Positions 1 through 7,257 of a stretch of DNA of 32,980 nt are shown piece after piece (within the stretch, counting starts at the first letter, position 1; the number at the start of each line of letters is the position of its first letter). Below the pieces are notes generated by a model, which was not told where the DNA came from, searched no databases, and saw only the letters and a program-made list of their open reading frames with translations. The stretch is from JAIOTG01 sp964644045 (GTDB lineage: Bacteria > Patescibacteriota > Patescibacteriia > Patescibacteriales > JAGXOH01): the NCBI GenBank assembly GCA_964644045.1, contig CAZXUK010000013.1:1-32980 (forward strand), in the 5' to 3' direction. Both the position numbers and the translations under genes were made by a program.

Positions 1-183
1 TGGTGGGCTTTTATTTTCCCGATAGGAGCTTTTATTTTAGCTTCTTTAAATTTTTATTCCGTTGTTAATCTTTTGTTTATAAAAATTATTTATTTAATAT
101 TATATTTTATTCTTTTAATTTTATGGTTATATGTTTTTTTAAGGGAATTTTTGTTTTACCTTAGAAGAAAAGTAAAAGAATAA
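1..183 (+). CDS. C-terminal end of a SLAC1/TehA (TDT) family membrane transporter, partial
   Basis: The window opens inside a reading frame whose last 60 residues run to a TAA at 181-183. The visible part starts WWAFIFPIGAFILASL, which resembles the WWxFxFPxGAF signature in the last third of tellurite-resistance/dicarboxylate transporter (TDT, TehA/SLAC1) anion channels. A further hydrophobic helix and a basic tail (FYLRRKVKE) follow. These proteins are ten-helix plasma-membrane channels or exporters for small anions. Only the last two helices are present, so substrate cannot be judged. The ferredoxin gene starts 15 bases downstream. Confidence 0.6.
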   Translation, partial: WWAFIFPIGAFILASLNFYSVVNLLFIKIIYLILYFILLILWLYVFLREFLFYLRRKVKE

Positions 184-197
184 AATCAAAGAAATTT

Positions 198-575
198 ATG
201 TCTTATCAAGTGAACAAAGAAAGATGCTTAGGAGTTGATCGTTGCGGGATTTGTTTAAATGCTTGTTCCGGAGCAACTCAAAAAGGAAAAGACGGTAAAG
301 CTGAGGTAGTAAATCAAGAAAAATTACGAGAGTGCGGAGGAGAAAAGGTTTGTCCTATGGGCGCAATTGAAAAAGTTAAAGATGGCAACGAAGAAGATCC
401 GGAAGAACTTCAGTCATTCCCCCAAACTAAAAATGTATCTCCGGTTCAAGGCGACAGAGGTATAGGCAGAGGAGGGGCAGGCAGAGGCTTAGGTAGAGGA
501 GCAGGTCGAGGATTGGGTAGAGGTCCTCAAAACGGCAGAGGAAGAGGTATGGGCAGAGGTGGAAGAGGTTTTTAA
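198..575 (+). CDS. Small ferredoxin-like 4Fe-4S protein with a Gly-Arg-rich tail
   Basis: The 125-residue protein has two parts. The N-terminal part carries cysteines at 10, 16, 19, 23, 46 and 52, with Cys52 followed by Pro as is usual for the last ligand of a 4Fe-4S cluster. The spacing C-x5-C-x2-C-x3-C is wider than the usual C-x2-C-x2-C-x3-C, so cluster type is uncertain: one 4Fe-4S cluster plus two extra cysteines is the simplest reading. From about residue 86 the protein is almost wholly Gly and Arg (repeats of GRGxGRG), a low-complexity tail that could bind nucleic acid or polyanions. The start is ATG at 198 with no clear Shine-Dalgarno site. The electron partner is unknown. Confidence 0.65.
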   Translation: MSYQVNKERCLGVDRCGICLNACSGATQKGKDGKAEVVNQEKLRECGGEKVCPMGAIEKVKDGNEEDPEELQSFPQTKNVSPVQGDRGIGRGGAGRGLGRGAGRGLGRGPQNGRGRGMGRGGRGF

Positions 576-605
576 TTGTTTTATTTAAAAAATTTTTTGT
601 TTTTT

Positions 606-1010
606 ATGGGTATATTTGGTTTTTCTCCAATTTTTCTTTGGATATCTTTTTTTGCTTTTTCAGCCGCTTTAATTAATGGTTTAGGAATTTGGGCTATTTT
701 TAAACATAGAAAATGGGCACAAAAAGCCAAGGTTTATTTTATGTGTTTTGCCGCCGGAGTCTTAATTTCCATTCCTTTAATTTTAGCTCTACCTAAAGCA
801 GTCCAAAAAAATTCTTATGCCGGTTTTATAGCTTTATTAGGTTTTTTATTTATGTTTTTTTCCAATAAATTTATCAGAAAAAAAACCAAAAAAGAATCTT
901 TGGCTTTTGGATTAATAGCGGCAGAAGGAATAGGTATCCATTCTTTTTGGGGTCAGGTCTTGTTTTTTGACTTTTTTATCTTGCCAATAATTCTGTTTAT
1001 TACAGAATAG
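606..1010 (+). CDS. Truncated ZIP-family metal transporter-like protein
   Basis: A hydrophobic 134-residue protein with about four membrane segments. The pattern FAAGVLISIPLILALPKAV followed by a basic loop and GIGIHSF resembles the N-terminal half of ZIP divalent-metal transporters, where a conserved HSF/HNFxDG sits in helix 4. ZIP proteins usually have eight helices and well over 200 residues; here the frame stops soon after HSF, and I could not find the missing half in the other frames. It is probably a decayed gene or a remnant. ATG at 606 is preferred because it places the first helix correctly; a TTG at 576, directly abutting the previous stop, is in frame. The IS3 element begins about 340 bases downstream. 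Confidence 0.4.
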   Translation: MGIFGFSPIFLWISFFAFSAALINGLGIWAIFKHRKWAQKAKVYFMCFAAGVLISIPLILALPKAVQKNSYAGFIALLGFLFMFFSNKFIRKKTKKESLAFGLIAAEGIGIHSFWGQVLFFDFFILPIILFITE

Positions 1011-1346
1011 GTAACAGGGTCTGGATATAGATTATCTTGATCAATTTTGATTTGGTTTGATTTTATTACATTAATTTAAAATGCAAAAAACAAGACCTCG
1101 TATGTTAACTTTTAACTAGATAAATTGTTTTTTGGCTTTTTTGTCCATAGCATTTTAGATTATTGATTATTATTTATCTTAATCTAAATTTACCATGGAC
1201 TTCGGTGTCATTTTAGATGATTTAACAGGATGCCTCTCGGTGTCATTTTAGATGATTTGATGCGACCCTTGAAAAGACCTTTATTTTATTATATTATTCA
1301 AGTTAATTAATAATCATAATTAAGGAGAAGTCTATTATTTATATAA
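1011..1346. other. Gene-free AT-rich stretch with a short direct repeat
   Basis: There is no convincing coding sequence between the truncated ZIP-like gene and the IS3 element. The only structure seen is the 22-bp direct repeat listed separately and a weaker related CATTTTAGATTATTG at about 1150. It may hold the remains of the ZIP gene's 3' part or an older insertion scar. Confidence 0.5.
1202..1258. repeat. 22-bp perfect direct repeat (two copies)
   Basis: The same 22 bases occur at 1202-1223 and 1237-1258, beginning TCGGTGTCATTTTAG and ending in GATGATTT, with 13 bases between. The TGTCAT core looks like an end of an IS481/IS3-type element, but no partner end or transposase was found in the flanking DNA, so origin is open. 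Confidence 0.7.
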
Positions 1347-1404
1347 GGAACTGAACCCCAATACTTGGACACATCCTCGACCTTTCTAAAGTGATATTTT
1401 TGGA

Positions 1405-2293
1405 CTAGACAAAGAACGTGGGTAGATTGTTCATTGGGCTTCGGCCATTAGTTTGGGAATGAATTCTCTCGTAATTATAGTATCTAATGCTTTCTTTCAC
1501 AAGTTCAACTAATTCCTGTTTGTTTTTAGCGGTGGCAAACATGGTTTCCTGCTCTACTTTCATCCTTCCGAAGAAACTTTCCATCCCGGGGTTATCCCCC
1601 GGAGTCCCCTTCCGGGAATAGCTCACAATTACATCATCCGAGACCAGGGCGGATACATACTCATAAGAAGTGTAGGAACTGCCTTGATCTTGGTGGATGA
1701 TAATGTTTTCAGTCAATATCTCCCGTTTTTTTTAAAAATATTTTTAGGTCTTCATAGGCTTTAAGCGCTGTTTCCGTATTGGCTGATTCGGATATAGCAT
1801 AAGCGACCACTATTTTGCTTTTGTGGCACAGGTAAGGCATTAAATAGAAAGTGCCGATTTCGGTTTCAATCGGAGTAAAATCGGTTTGAAATACCGAGAA
1901 TACTCCGATCTCTTCTTCTTTTAATGCCTTTAGGATATTGGCCTGAGAACCCAATTCGTTCAGAATCGACTCTATTCCCGACGGCTTCTTTTTCTTGACT
2001 TGCCGATTTAAGCTCAACCCCAGCTCTCGCAGGAGTTTTTGCAAGGGTTTGTGGTTGATATTCCGGCCGTATTCGTTTACCAGACTGTCTTTTATCCGGC
2101 GGTAGCCATAACCTGATTTTTTTGAAACTATTTGTTTAATTTCCCGCTCCAGATCACCGTATTTTTTTGTCAGAGAAACATAATATCTGTTAGAATAATA
2201 ATAGGTGCTTCTGGGCAGATCAAGGACAGAACAACACAGTTTGACCGAAAAATCATCTTTAAACTCATCCACCAGCTCTATTTTCCGCTTCAC
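1405..2293 (-). pseudogene. IS3-family transposase OrfB (DDE integrase), frameshifted
   Basis: Two consecutive frames make up one rve/DDE transposase. Bases 1709-2293 encode the HTH_21-like N-terminus and the first catalytic Asp (VFQTDFTPIE). Bases 1405-1716 encode the second Asp (IIIHQDQGSSYTS) and the Glu (PGMESFFGRMKVE). The frames meet at a run of eight A (minus strand) near 1725-1732; reading only seven A restores one continuous protein of about 295 residues. The needed change is +1, unlike the -1 slippage IS3 elements use between orfA and orfB, so it is more likely an inactivating indel or a sequencing error in a homopolymer. OrfB starts at an ATGA overlap with orfA. Confidence 0.85.
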
Positions 2294-2598
2294 CCCGATC
2301 TGTAATGACCCAAGAATTTTTTTAAAAGGGAAATTTCCACGGTCTGCTTGCCGATTATATTTTCCAATTCACTGATCTTCTTATCTTTCGCTTTATCCGT
2401 TTTAGCATTGTCAGTCTCGAAAATCTTGGATCCGTTTTTCAGGAACTGGTTTTTCCAAGCGGTTATCAGATTGTAATGAATGCCGTAGCTTCTGGCTATC
2501 TCCGCCTGACTCCGGGGTTTGGTTAATACTTCCATAACTACTTGGAATTTTACCTCGCCGGAATGTTTTTTTCTGGTTCGATTATTAATTTTAGACAT
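2290..2598 (-). CDS. IS3-family transposase OrfA (helix-turn-helix protein)
   Basis: A 102-residue protein of the HTH_Tnp_1/IS3 OrfA type. After a basic start, residues 15-55 form a helix-turn-helix (FQVVMEVLTKPRSQAEIARSY, shortened here to its first helices), with the typical WKNQFL. Residues 70-98 form a leucine-zipper-like coiled coil (ISELENIIGKQTVEISLLKK) through which OrfA multimerises. Its stop codon overlaps the orfB start by 4 bases (ATGA), so orfB could be made by coupling or by a frameshift fusion. The protein recognises the element's terminal repeats. Confidence 0.85.
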   Translation of the reverse strand: MSKINNRTRKKHSGEVKFQVVMEVLTKPRSQAEIARSYGIHYNLITAWKNQFLKNGSKIFETDNAKTDKAKDKKISELENIIGKQTVEISLLKKFLGHYRSG

Positions 2599-2708
2599 AG
2601 ACCTTCAAATTATTAATTGTGTTATTTTATTCTACCACAATTTGCCGGTCCACCCTTAGAGTATCACTTTAGGGGTGTGTCCAAAATTTGGGGTCCATAT
2701 CCATAACT

Positions 2709-2737
2709 TTTACTAATTATGTTGAAAATGTTATAAT
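2709..2737 (+). promoter_or_regulatory. Promoter for the isoprenoid operon
   Basis: TTTACT at 2709-2714 and TATAAT at 2732-2737 are 17 bases apart, and TG lies two bases before the -10 (TGTTATAAT, extended -10). The -35 starts only 7 bases outside the IS3 end, so the promoter survived the insertion. Confidence 0.6.
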
Positions 2738-2787
2738 AAAAACAATTATTATTTCCAAGATTTAGTTTATTAGTTAAAATTAATTTT

Positions 2788-4329
2788 ATGGAAAAGCTTT
2801 TGTTAGTTAATGAAAAAGATGAAGTTATAGGAACGGAAGAAAAAATGAAATGTCATTTGGGAAAAGGTGTCTTGCATAGAGCCTTTTCTGTTTATATTTT
2901 TAATAATAAAGGAGAAATATTAATCCAACAAAGAAGTAAAGAAAAACCTTTGTGGCCCCTGTATTGGTCCAATTCTTGTTGCAGTCATCCCCGTCCCGGA
3001 GAATCATGTGTTGAGGCGGGAGAAAGAAGGTTGCAAGAAGAGTTGGGTTTTAGTTGTCCTCTTAAAAAAATAGATAATTTTTTATATCAAGCCAAATATA
3101 AAGATATAGGCTGGGAAAGAGAATTTTTAACAATTATGTATGGATTCTATCAAGGAGAAGTGAAGCCGGCTCCGAGAGAGGTGAATGATTGGAAATGGAT
3201 AAGTCCGGAAAATTTGATAAAAGATATGGAGAAAAATCCGGAAAAATACACTCCTTGGTTTAAAAGAGGTTTTAAGAGGTATTTAAAAATTAAAGAACAA
3301 AAAGAAAAGAATAGAAAAAAATTAGGATATGAATTAAAAAGGGTGTCTCAAAAAACAGAGCCGATTATAACAGATTTATTACAAACCTATATTGAGAGGA
3401 AATTTCATAAACTGATGATTCACCAGCTCAAGACCGGAGGGAAAAGATTGAGACCGGCCTTGGTCTTTTTGACCGGCAAGATGATGGGAGCCAAAGAAAA
3501 AGATCTGGTTTATACCGGTGCAGGCATAGAAATATTGCATAATTGTACCTTAATAGTGGACGATATTATTGATCATAGTACGATCCGAAGAGGGAAGCCT
3601 ACGGTCTGGTCTCAGTTCGGCCAATCCATAGCCGAGTGTGTGGTTCTGGATTATGCCGTTTCTATTTTTATGGCCGCCAATTACTCCGGGTATCCTCAAA
3701 AGATCTCCGATGTTTATTCCGCTTCTTTAAAAACAGTAGTGGATGGAGAATTGTTCGATATTTTATTTGAGCAAGCAGGCAGAGAGGATGAACCCTATGT
3801 TTTGAAAAATAGAAACAAGAAAGTATCCCTTGACTCTTATTATAAAATGATAGGCAAAAAAACAGCTACCCTGCTTCAGTCTTGTTGCGAGATAGGCGGG
3901 GTTTGCACCGGATCCCGAAAAAAAGACCAGGATAACCTGAAAGAGTTTGGTTATAATCTGGGAATCGCTTTTCAAATTCAAGATGATATTTTGGATATAT
4001 TCGGAGATGAAAATAAATTTGGCAAAAAAATCGGCAAGGACATTGAAGAGAGGAAGCTGGGCAATATCGTTATATTCTATGCCTTAAAAGAGTTATCTTT
4101 AACTGAAAAGAATAAAATCTTGGAAATCCTGCAAAGAAAAAAGATAACCAATAACAATATTAAGGAGGTAATCGCTTTAATTAAGCAAACCAAAGCCCAG
4201 TCTCAAGCTTTTCATTTGGCAGAGAATTATATAGAAAAAGCCAAGAAAAATTTGGATAATTTGCCACAGAACAAATGGAATAAACTGCTTCGGACACTGG
4301 CGGATTTTATAATAGAAAGAGATAAATAA
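2788..4329 (+). CDS. Fusion of type 1 isopentenyl-diphosphate isomerase and long-chain prenyl (GGPP-type) diphosphate synthase
   Basis: The 513-residue protein joins two successive enzymes. Residues 1-170 are a Nudix-fold IPP isomerase: metal ligands His23 and His30, catalytic Cys65 in SNSCCSHP, His67, the GESCVEAGERRLQEELGF Nudix box, and Glu110/Glu112. From about 180 it is a trans-prenyltransferase: GGKRLRP, first aspartate motif DDIID at 258-262, second motif DDILD at 399-403, and the conserved lysine before KDIEERKLG. The residues just before DDIID (CTLIV) have no aromatic at positions -4/-5, which in this family permits C20 or longer products; GGPP is inferred. The isomerase makes DMAPP and the synthase uses it, so fusion would channel substrate. 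It heads an operon with the next two genes. Confidence 0.9.
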   Translation: MEKLLLVNEKDEVIGTEEKMKCHLGKGVLHRAFSVYIFNNKGEILIQQRSKEKPLWPLYWSNSCCSHPRPGESCVEAGERRLQEELGFSCPLKKIDNFLYQAKYKDIGWEREFLTIMYGFYQGEVKPAPREVNDWKWISPENLIKDMEKNPEKYTPWFKRGFKRYLKIKEQKEKNRKKLGYELKRVSQKTEPIITDLLQTYIERKFHKLMIHQLKTGGKRLRPALVFLTGKMMGAKEKDLVYTGAGIEILHNCTLIVDDIIDHSTIRRGKPTVWSQFGQSIAECVVLDYAVSIFMAANYSGYPQKISDVYSASLKTVVDGELFDILFEQAGREDEPYVLKNRNKKVSLDSYYKMIGKKTATLLQSCCEIGGVCTGSRKKDQDNLKEFGYNLGIAFQIQDDILDIFGDENKFGKKIGKDIEERKLGNIVIFYALKELSLTEKNKILEILQRKKITNNNIKEVIALIKQTKAQSQAFHLAENYIEKAKKNLDNLPQNKWNKLLRTLADFIIERDK

Positions 4330-4359
4330 TTTTAATTTAAAAATAATTTTTTAAGAATT

Positions 4360-4803
4360 ATGAAAACATCTAACAAAATTTTAGAGTATCAAATGGAGGG
4401 GAAGCTTTGTTTTGAGGATATTACCGAAGAGTTAAAAAAAGTTGTTAAAGAAAGCGGGATTAAGAACGGCTTAATCAATGTTCAAAGTTTTCATACCACC
4501 GCTTCCTTAATCTTAAATGAAAATGAACCTCTTTTAATAGAGGATATTAAAGCCAATTTAGAGAAAACCGCCCCCGAAGATATTGAATATAATCATGACA
4601 ATTTTGAGGTTAGAACGGTTAATATGTGTGATGATGAATGCGCCAACGGCCACTCTCATTGCAAGGCCATTCGTCTCCCATCCAGCATTACTTTAAATTT
4701 AGTGGGCGGAGAGGTTCAGCTCGGTCAGTGGCAGAGATTGCTTTTTTTTGAGTTAGATAGAAAAAGAAAAAGAAAGGTTCAAGTTCAGGTTTTGGGAGAA
4801 TAA
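4360..4803 (+). CDS. YjbQ/UPF0047 family protein
   Basis: The 147-residue protein matches the secondary thiamine-phosphate synthase (YjbQ) family over its whole length. Landmarks are FHTTASLILNENEP (His45, Asn53, Glu54), MCDDECANGHSHCKA (Asp91, Asp92, Asn96, His98, His100), LPSS and the WQRLLFFELD segment near the end. Members are small trimeric proteins with a putative metal site; weak thiamine-phosphate synthase activity has been described for some, but the physiological role is unclear. It lies 30 bases after the IDI/GGPPS fusion and 19 bases before the next gene, so it is probably co-transcribed with the isoprenoid genes without an obvious biochemical link. Confidence 0.85.
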   Translation: MKTSNKILEYQMEGKLCFEDITEELKKVVKESGIKNGLINVQSFHTTASLILNENEPLLIEDIKANLEKTAPEDIEYNHDNFEVRTVNMCDDECANGHSHCKAIRLPSSITLNLVGGEVQLGQWQRLLFFELDRKRKRKVQVQVLGE

Positions 4804-4822
4804 TATTATTAAAGTTATTTTT

Positions 4823-4914
4823 ATGAAAAAAAATATAGATACATATAAACAAGGGGTTAAGAAAAATATTCAATCCGTTCAAAAGCAATTAAAAAATTTG
4901 GCAATGGAAAAAAA
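4823..4914 (+). other. Probable displaced N-terminal segment of the next gene
   Basis: An ATG at 4823, 19 bases after yjbQ, opens a frame encoding a lysine-rich helix (MKKNIDTYKQGVKKNIQSVQ and on to AMEKK). It runs into the A7 tract at 4908-4914, after which the coding pattern continues in the other frame. The frame of the downstream protein is open back to 4861 but has no start codon before GTG 4915. A one-base indel in the A tract, real or artefactual, would explain both; the intact protein would have about 288 residues. Confidence 0.45.
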
Positions 4915-5688
4915 GTGCCTATTTCTTTGTATAAAAAAGGACTTAAAACATCTTCCCAACAGATTCTTAATAAATGGAAATCAGGGGAGAAGCATTGTCG
5001 GACCCACTTTATTCAACAGACTTTTGGAGCTCAATATCCGGAAAAATATATTGATCTTTCTTTGTATGTCGATGCTTTAATTAATATTTTAGATGATTTT
5101 TTTGATGAAGACTTAACAAAGGAGGTAAAAGGAATGTATATAATAGAATGTTTAAGATTAATGTCTTTATTAATATCTTTCTCTCATTTAAGTAAAATCC
5201 AGGAAGAATTGGGTGTTTATTTTGAAAAATTAATAACCTTGGCTTTGGCCGAAGATTTTTATGAAAAGAAAATATCTCAAACCGAAGATTACCAAAAAAT
5301 TATTGAATTTTCCGCTCAGCTTTTGTTGTGTAGAGCTCAGGACATTGAAATTTTTACGGAAATAGCCTTGTTGGATTATAAGAACAAGGAAGATAAAAAA
5401 TCCATTATAGAGTTGTCCAGGATTTTTCGAGCGATTAATATTTTTAAAAAAGATATAAACGACCGTGAGCATGATCGATCTAATAATATAAAAACAGTCA
5501 CTTTAACCATTGAAGACAAGGGAATTGATTTTAAAAAATATTCCGGGGATTTAGGTGATTATTTATCAAAGAAAGTTAAAAATATAAATAAGCCCGCGAG
5601 CCAAAAATTATTAAAAGTTTTTCAAAATTTTGAAAGAGAGATTCAAAAAGAGAAAAGAGGCATTTCGGGGGCAGGTCTTGAATTTTGA
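4915..5688 (+). CDS. Uncharacterised all-helical protein, candidate class I isoprenoid-synthase-like
   Basis: The 257 residues from GTG 4915 are not recognised as a named family. The protein is predicted helical. It has an acidic motif LINILDDFFDED at 56-66, in form like the first DDxxD motif of class I isoprenoid synthases. A second motif AINIFKKDINDREHDR at 173-188 resembles the NIxxDxxED region of squalene/phytoene synthases or the NDxxSxxxE motif of terpene synthases. These two motifs are about 120 residues apart, as in that fold. Lying in one operon with a GGPP-synthase fusion, it may use the GGPP made there, but this is inference from motif spacing and context. Its N-terminus is probably in another frame (see 4823-4914). 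Confidence 0.45.
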   Translation: MPISLYKKGLKTSSQQILNKWKSGEKHCRTHFIQQTFGAQYPEKYIDLSLYVDALINILDDFFDEDLTKEVKGMYIIECLRLMSLLISFSHLSKIQEELGVYFEKLITLALAEDFYEKKISQTEDYQKIIEFSAQLLLCRAQDIEIFTEIALLDYKNKEDKKSIIELSRIFRAINIFKKDINDREHDRSNNIKTVTLTIEDKGIDFKKYSGDLGDYLSKKVKNINKPASQKLLKVFQNFEREIQKEKRGISGAGLEF

Positions 5689-5718
5689 ATAGACCATCAC
5701 CCATACTATATTAAAATT

Positions 5719-5925
5719 ATAATCAAATTTGCTCAAATTACTCTGATTCGAAATATCGCCATGAAGCGCAGTGTTTTATTTATTGTATAGCTTCCGAAGA
5801 GTAACGGTAAAATAAAGACCAGATCTTTTTCGTTGTCTTCGAACTTGTCGGTGCCTCGGCCGGCGGCTAATTCTAAGATCTCTCAATCCACATCGAAAAA
5901 CCTTTGGCAACACAAAGGTTTTTTT
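5719..5925 (+). ncRNA. Candidate independent small RNA of about 200 nt
   Basis: No ORF fits this stretch, yet it has its own expression signals: TTGAAT (5685-5690) and TATATT (5707-5712) 16 bases apart, and an intrinsic terminator at 5894-5925. Between them are local pairings such as CCG...CGG at about 5794-5811 and TTTATTT with AAATAAA. It does not match tmRNA, SRP RNA or RNase P consensus blocks that I know. A 6S-like RNA is possible by size only. Confidence 0.3.
5894..5925 (+). terminator. Intrinsic terminator
   Basis: CCTTTG (5901-5906), six-base loop, CAAAGG (5913-5918) and a T7 run; flanking A and T runs lengthen the stem. Confidence 0.7.
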
Positions 5926-5938
5926 GTTTGGCAGAAAG

Positions 5939-5967
5939 TTGTTTTCGGGGTTTGAAAATGGTATAAT
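5939..5967 (+). promoter_or_regulatory. Promoter for the GG-reductase operon
   Basis: TTGTTT at 5939-5944 and TATAAT at 5962-5967, 17 bases apart, with TG before the -10 (TGGTATAAT). It leaves a 5' leader of about 130 bases before the GTG start at 6105. Confidence 0.65.
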
Positions 5968-6009
5968 TATAATAAAGAGAATTATAAATTCTTTTTATTC
6001 GCGGAAAAG

Positions 6010-6040
6010 TCGCAGAACACACGCGGACCAATGCGGAATT
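6010..6040. repeat. Dispersed intergenic repeat, copy 1
   Basis: The segment TCGCAGAACACACGCGGACC...GGAATT is GC-richer than its surroundings and resembles 28136-28166 (TCGCTGAACATTGCGGAACG...GGAATT). Both are 31 bases, intergenic, and share the TCGCnGAACA, GCGGA and GGAATT blocks. Confidence 0.4.
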
Positions 6041-6104
6041 ATTAAAATAGAAATTTCTATACAAAGATAGAAGATTTAAATAATAATAATAAGCTATTTT
6101 AGCC

Positions 6105-7244
6105 GTGAAGAATTATTATCGAACCATAATAATAGGAGGCGGGCCGGCCGGATTGACGGCCGGGAGATATTTGGAGAATGCTTTGATTTTGGATAAAAAA
6201 AACAACATCGGAAAGCCGGTGCAGTGCGGCGAGGGCATGAACCGGAAAGCTCTGGAAAGGCAAGGGATAAATCCGGCCAGGTCCTGGGTATCCTGTAATA
6301 TTCATAAACTGGAAAGAATTGCGCCCAGCGGAGTTTCTATGGGGCGATTTGAAAGTAGCCCCAAGGGGTATATTTTAGACAGGGGAAAATTTGAGAAGTT
6401 TTTGTTAAGCAGATGTCGGGCGGAGATCAAATTGGGGGAAAAAGTGGTTTCTTTGGAGAAAGAAGATAAAAGGTGGAAAATCACAACGGAAAATGGAGTT
6501 TTTTATAGTGATTATGTTATTGCTGCCGATGGTCCGCTTTCTTTGGTTAGACAAAAGTTTTTTCCCGACACAGGCAAGGAGTTGGGTTATTTTTCCGCTA
6601 TTGAGTATTTGGTGGAAACAGAGGAAGAGATGGATACTCGAATAGCCCAATTTTATTTGGATAACGAATTTTATGATCAGGGGTATGGCTGGATTTTTCC
6701 CAAAGGAAAAAGAGTGGCCAATGTGGGCATAGGAGGGAGGAAAATAAAATGGAATGATTTTGAGGTTTTTTTACGGGAAAAAGTGGAAAAAAGATATGGC
6801 AAATTTAAATTGATAGAAAATAGAAGCGGAACCGTACCCAGCGGAGGTTTTCGGGGTAAATTGTATCGGAACGGATTAATGTTGACCGGGGATGCCGGAG
6901 GTTTGGCCGATCCTATTTTTGATGGAGGTATGACCCAGGCCATGGAATCGGCCCGGATAGCGTCGGAATGTATTTTGAATAACGAGGCGGAATTATATGA
7001 AGAAAAAGTAAAAGTCGAACCCTTTGCTGATCCGCAATTATTGGAGATCAAAGAAATATTTTTTTCCTTGGACAATCAAGTTTTAAATCACTTGGCTCAA
7101 GTTTTAAACGGTAGAAGCTCTTCTTATCTAAAGAGCTTTCCCGGGATTTTTAAATTATTATCCAATAGTGTTTTACGTAAAAAGTTAAAAGAATTATATA
7201 AATTTTTTTCCGTTTGGAAAAGGGTTAAGGATCATTTGTGGTAG
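6105..7244 (+). CDS. Geranylgeranyl-reductase family FAD-dependent oxidoreductase
   Basis: A 379-residue flavoprotein of the GG-reductase/ChlP class. It has an N-terminal Rossmann motif IIIGGGPAGLTAG, the CGEGM segment typical of this family, AADGPLSLVRQ, YGWIFPKGKRVANVGIGG, and the FAD-contact motif LTGDAGGLADPIFDGGMTQA at about 260-280. Relatives saturate geranylgeranyl chains of archaeal lipids, chlorophyll or quinones using a reduced donor. The following gene is a UbiA-like prenyltransferase, so the pair may attach and reduce a prenyl chain on a lipid or quinone-like acceptor; the acceptor is unknown. The start is GTG at 6105, chosen because it immediately precedes the Rossmann strand. 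First gene of an operon with UbiA-like and kinase 1 genes. Confidence 0.85.
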   Translation: MKNYYRTIIIGGGPAGLTAGRYLENALILDKKNNIGKPVQCGEGMNRKALERQGINPARSWVSCNIHKLERIAPSGVSMGRFESSPKGYILDRGKFEKFLLSRCRAEIKLGEKVVSLEKEDKRWKITTENGVFYSDYVIAADGPLSLVRQKFFPDTGKELGYFSAIEYLVETEEEMDTRIAQFYLDNEFYDQGYGWIFPKGKRVANVGIGGRKIKWNDFEVFLREKVEKRYGKFKLIENRSGTVPSGGFRGKLYRNGLMLTGDAGGLADPIFDGGMTQAMESARIASECILNNEAELYEEKVKVEPFADPQLLEIKEIFFSLDNQVLNHLAQVLNGRSSSYLKSFPGIFKLLSNSVLRKKLKELYKFFSVWKRVKDHLW

Positions 7245-7257
7245 GAATTAAGTTATT

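Larger units (their letters stand above)
1347..2702 (-). mobile_element. IS3-family insertion sequence
   Basis: A 1.36-kb element carrying overlapping orfA and orfB on the minus strand. The ends form imperfect inverted repeats: the left end reads TGAACCCCAATACTTGGACA from 1352 and the right end, read inward, TGGACCCCAAATTTTGGACA from 2697. A second block of similarity (CTAAAGTGATA) lies further in at both ends. Including the outer GGA/TCC, the element spans 1347-2702 and is flanked by ATAA at 1343-1346 and 2703-2706, a possible 4-bp target duplication, though short AT-rich matches arise easily. With the orthodox TG...CA ends (1352-2697) no duplication is visible. Because orfB is frameshifted, this copy is probably inactive unless helped in trans. 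Confidence 0.85.

Noticed and set aside
5719..5925. tmRNA or RNase P RNA
   Set aside because: No tRNA-like ends, tag reading frame or conserved RNase P blocks can be seen, and the size is too small.
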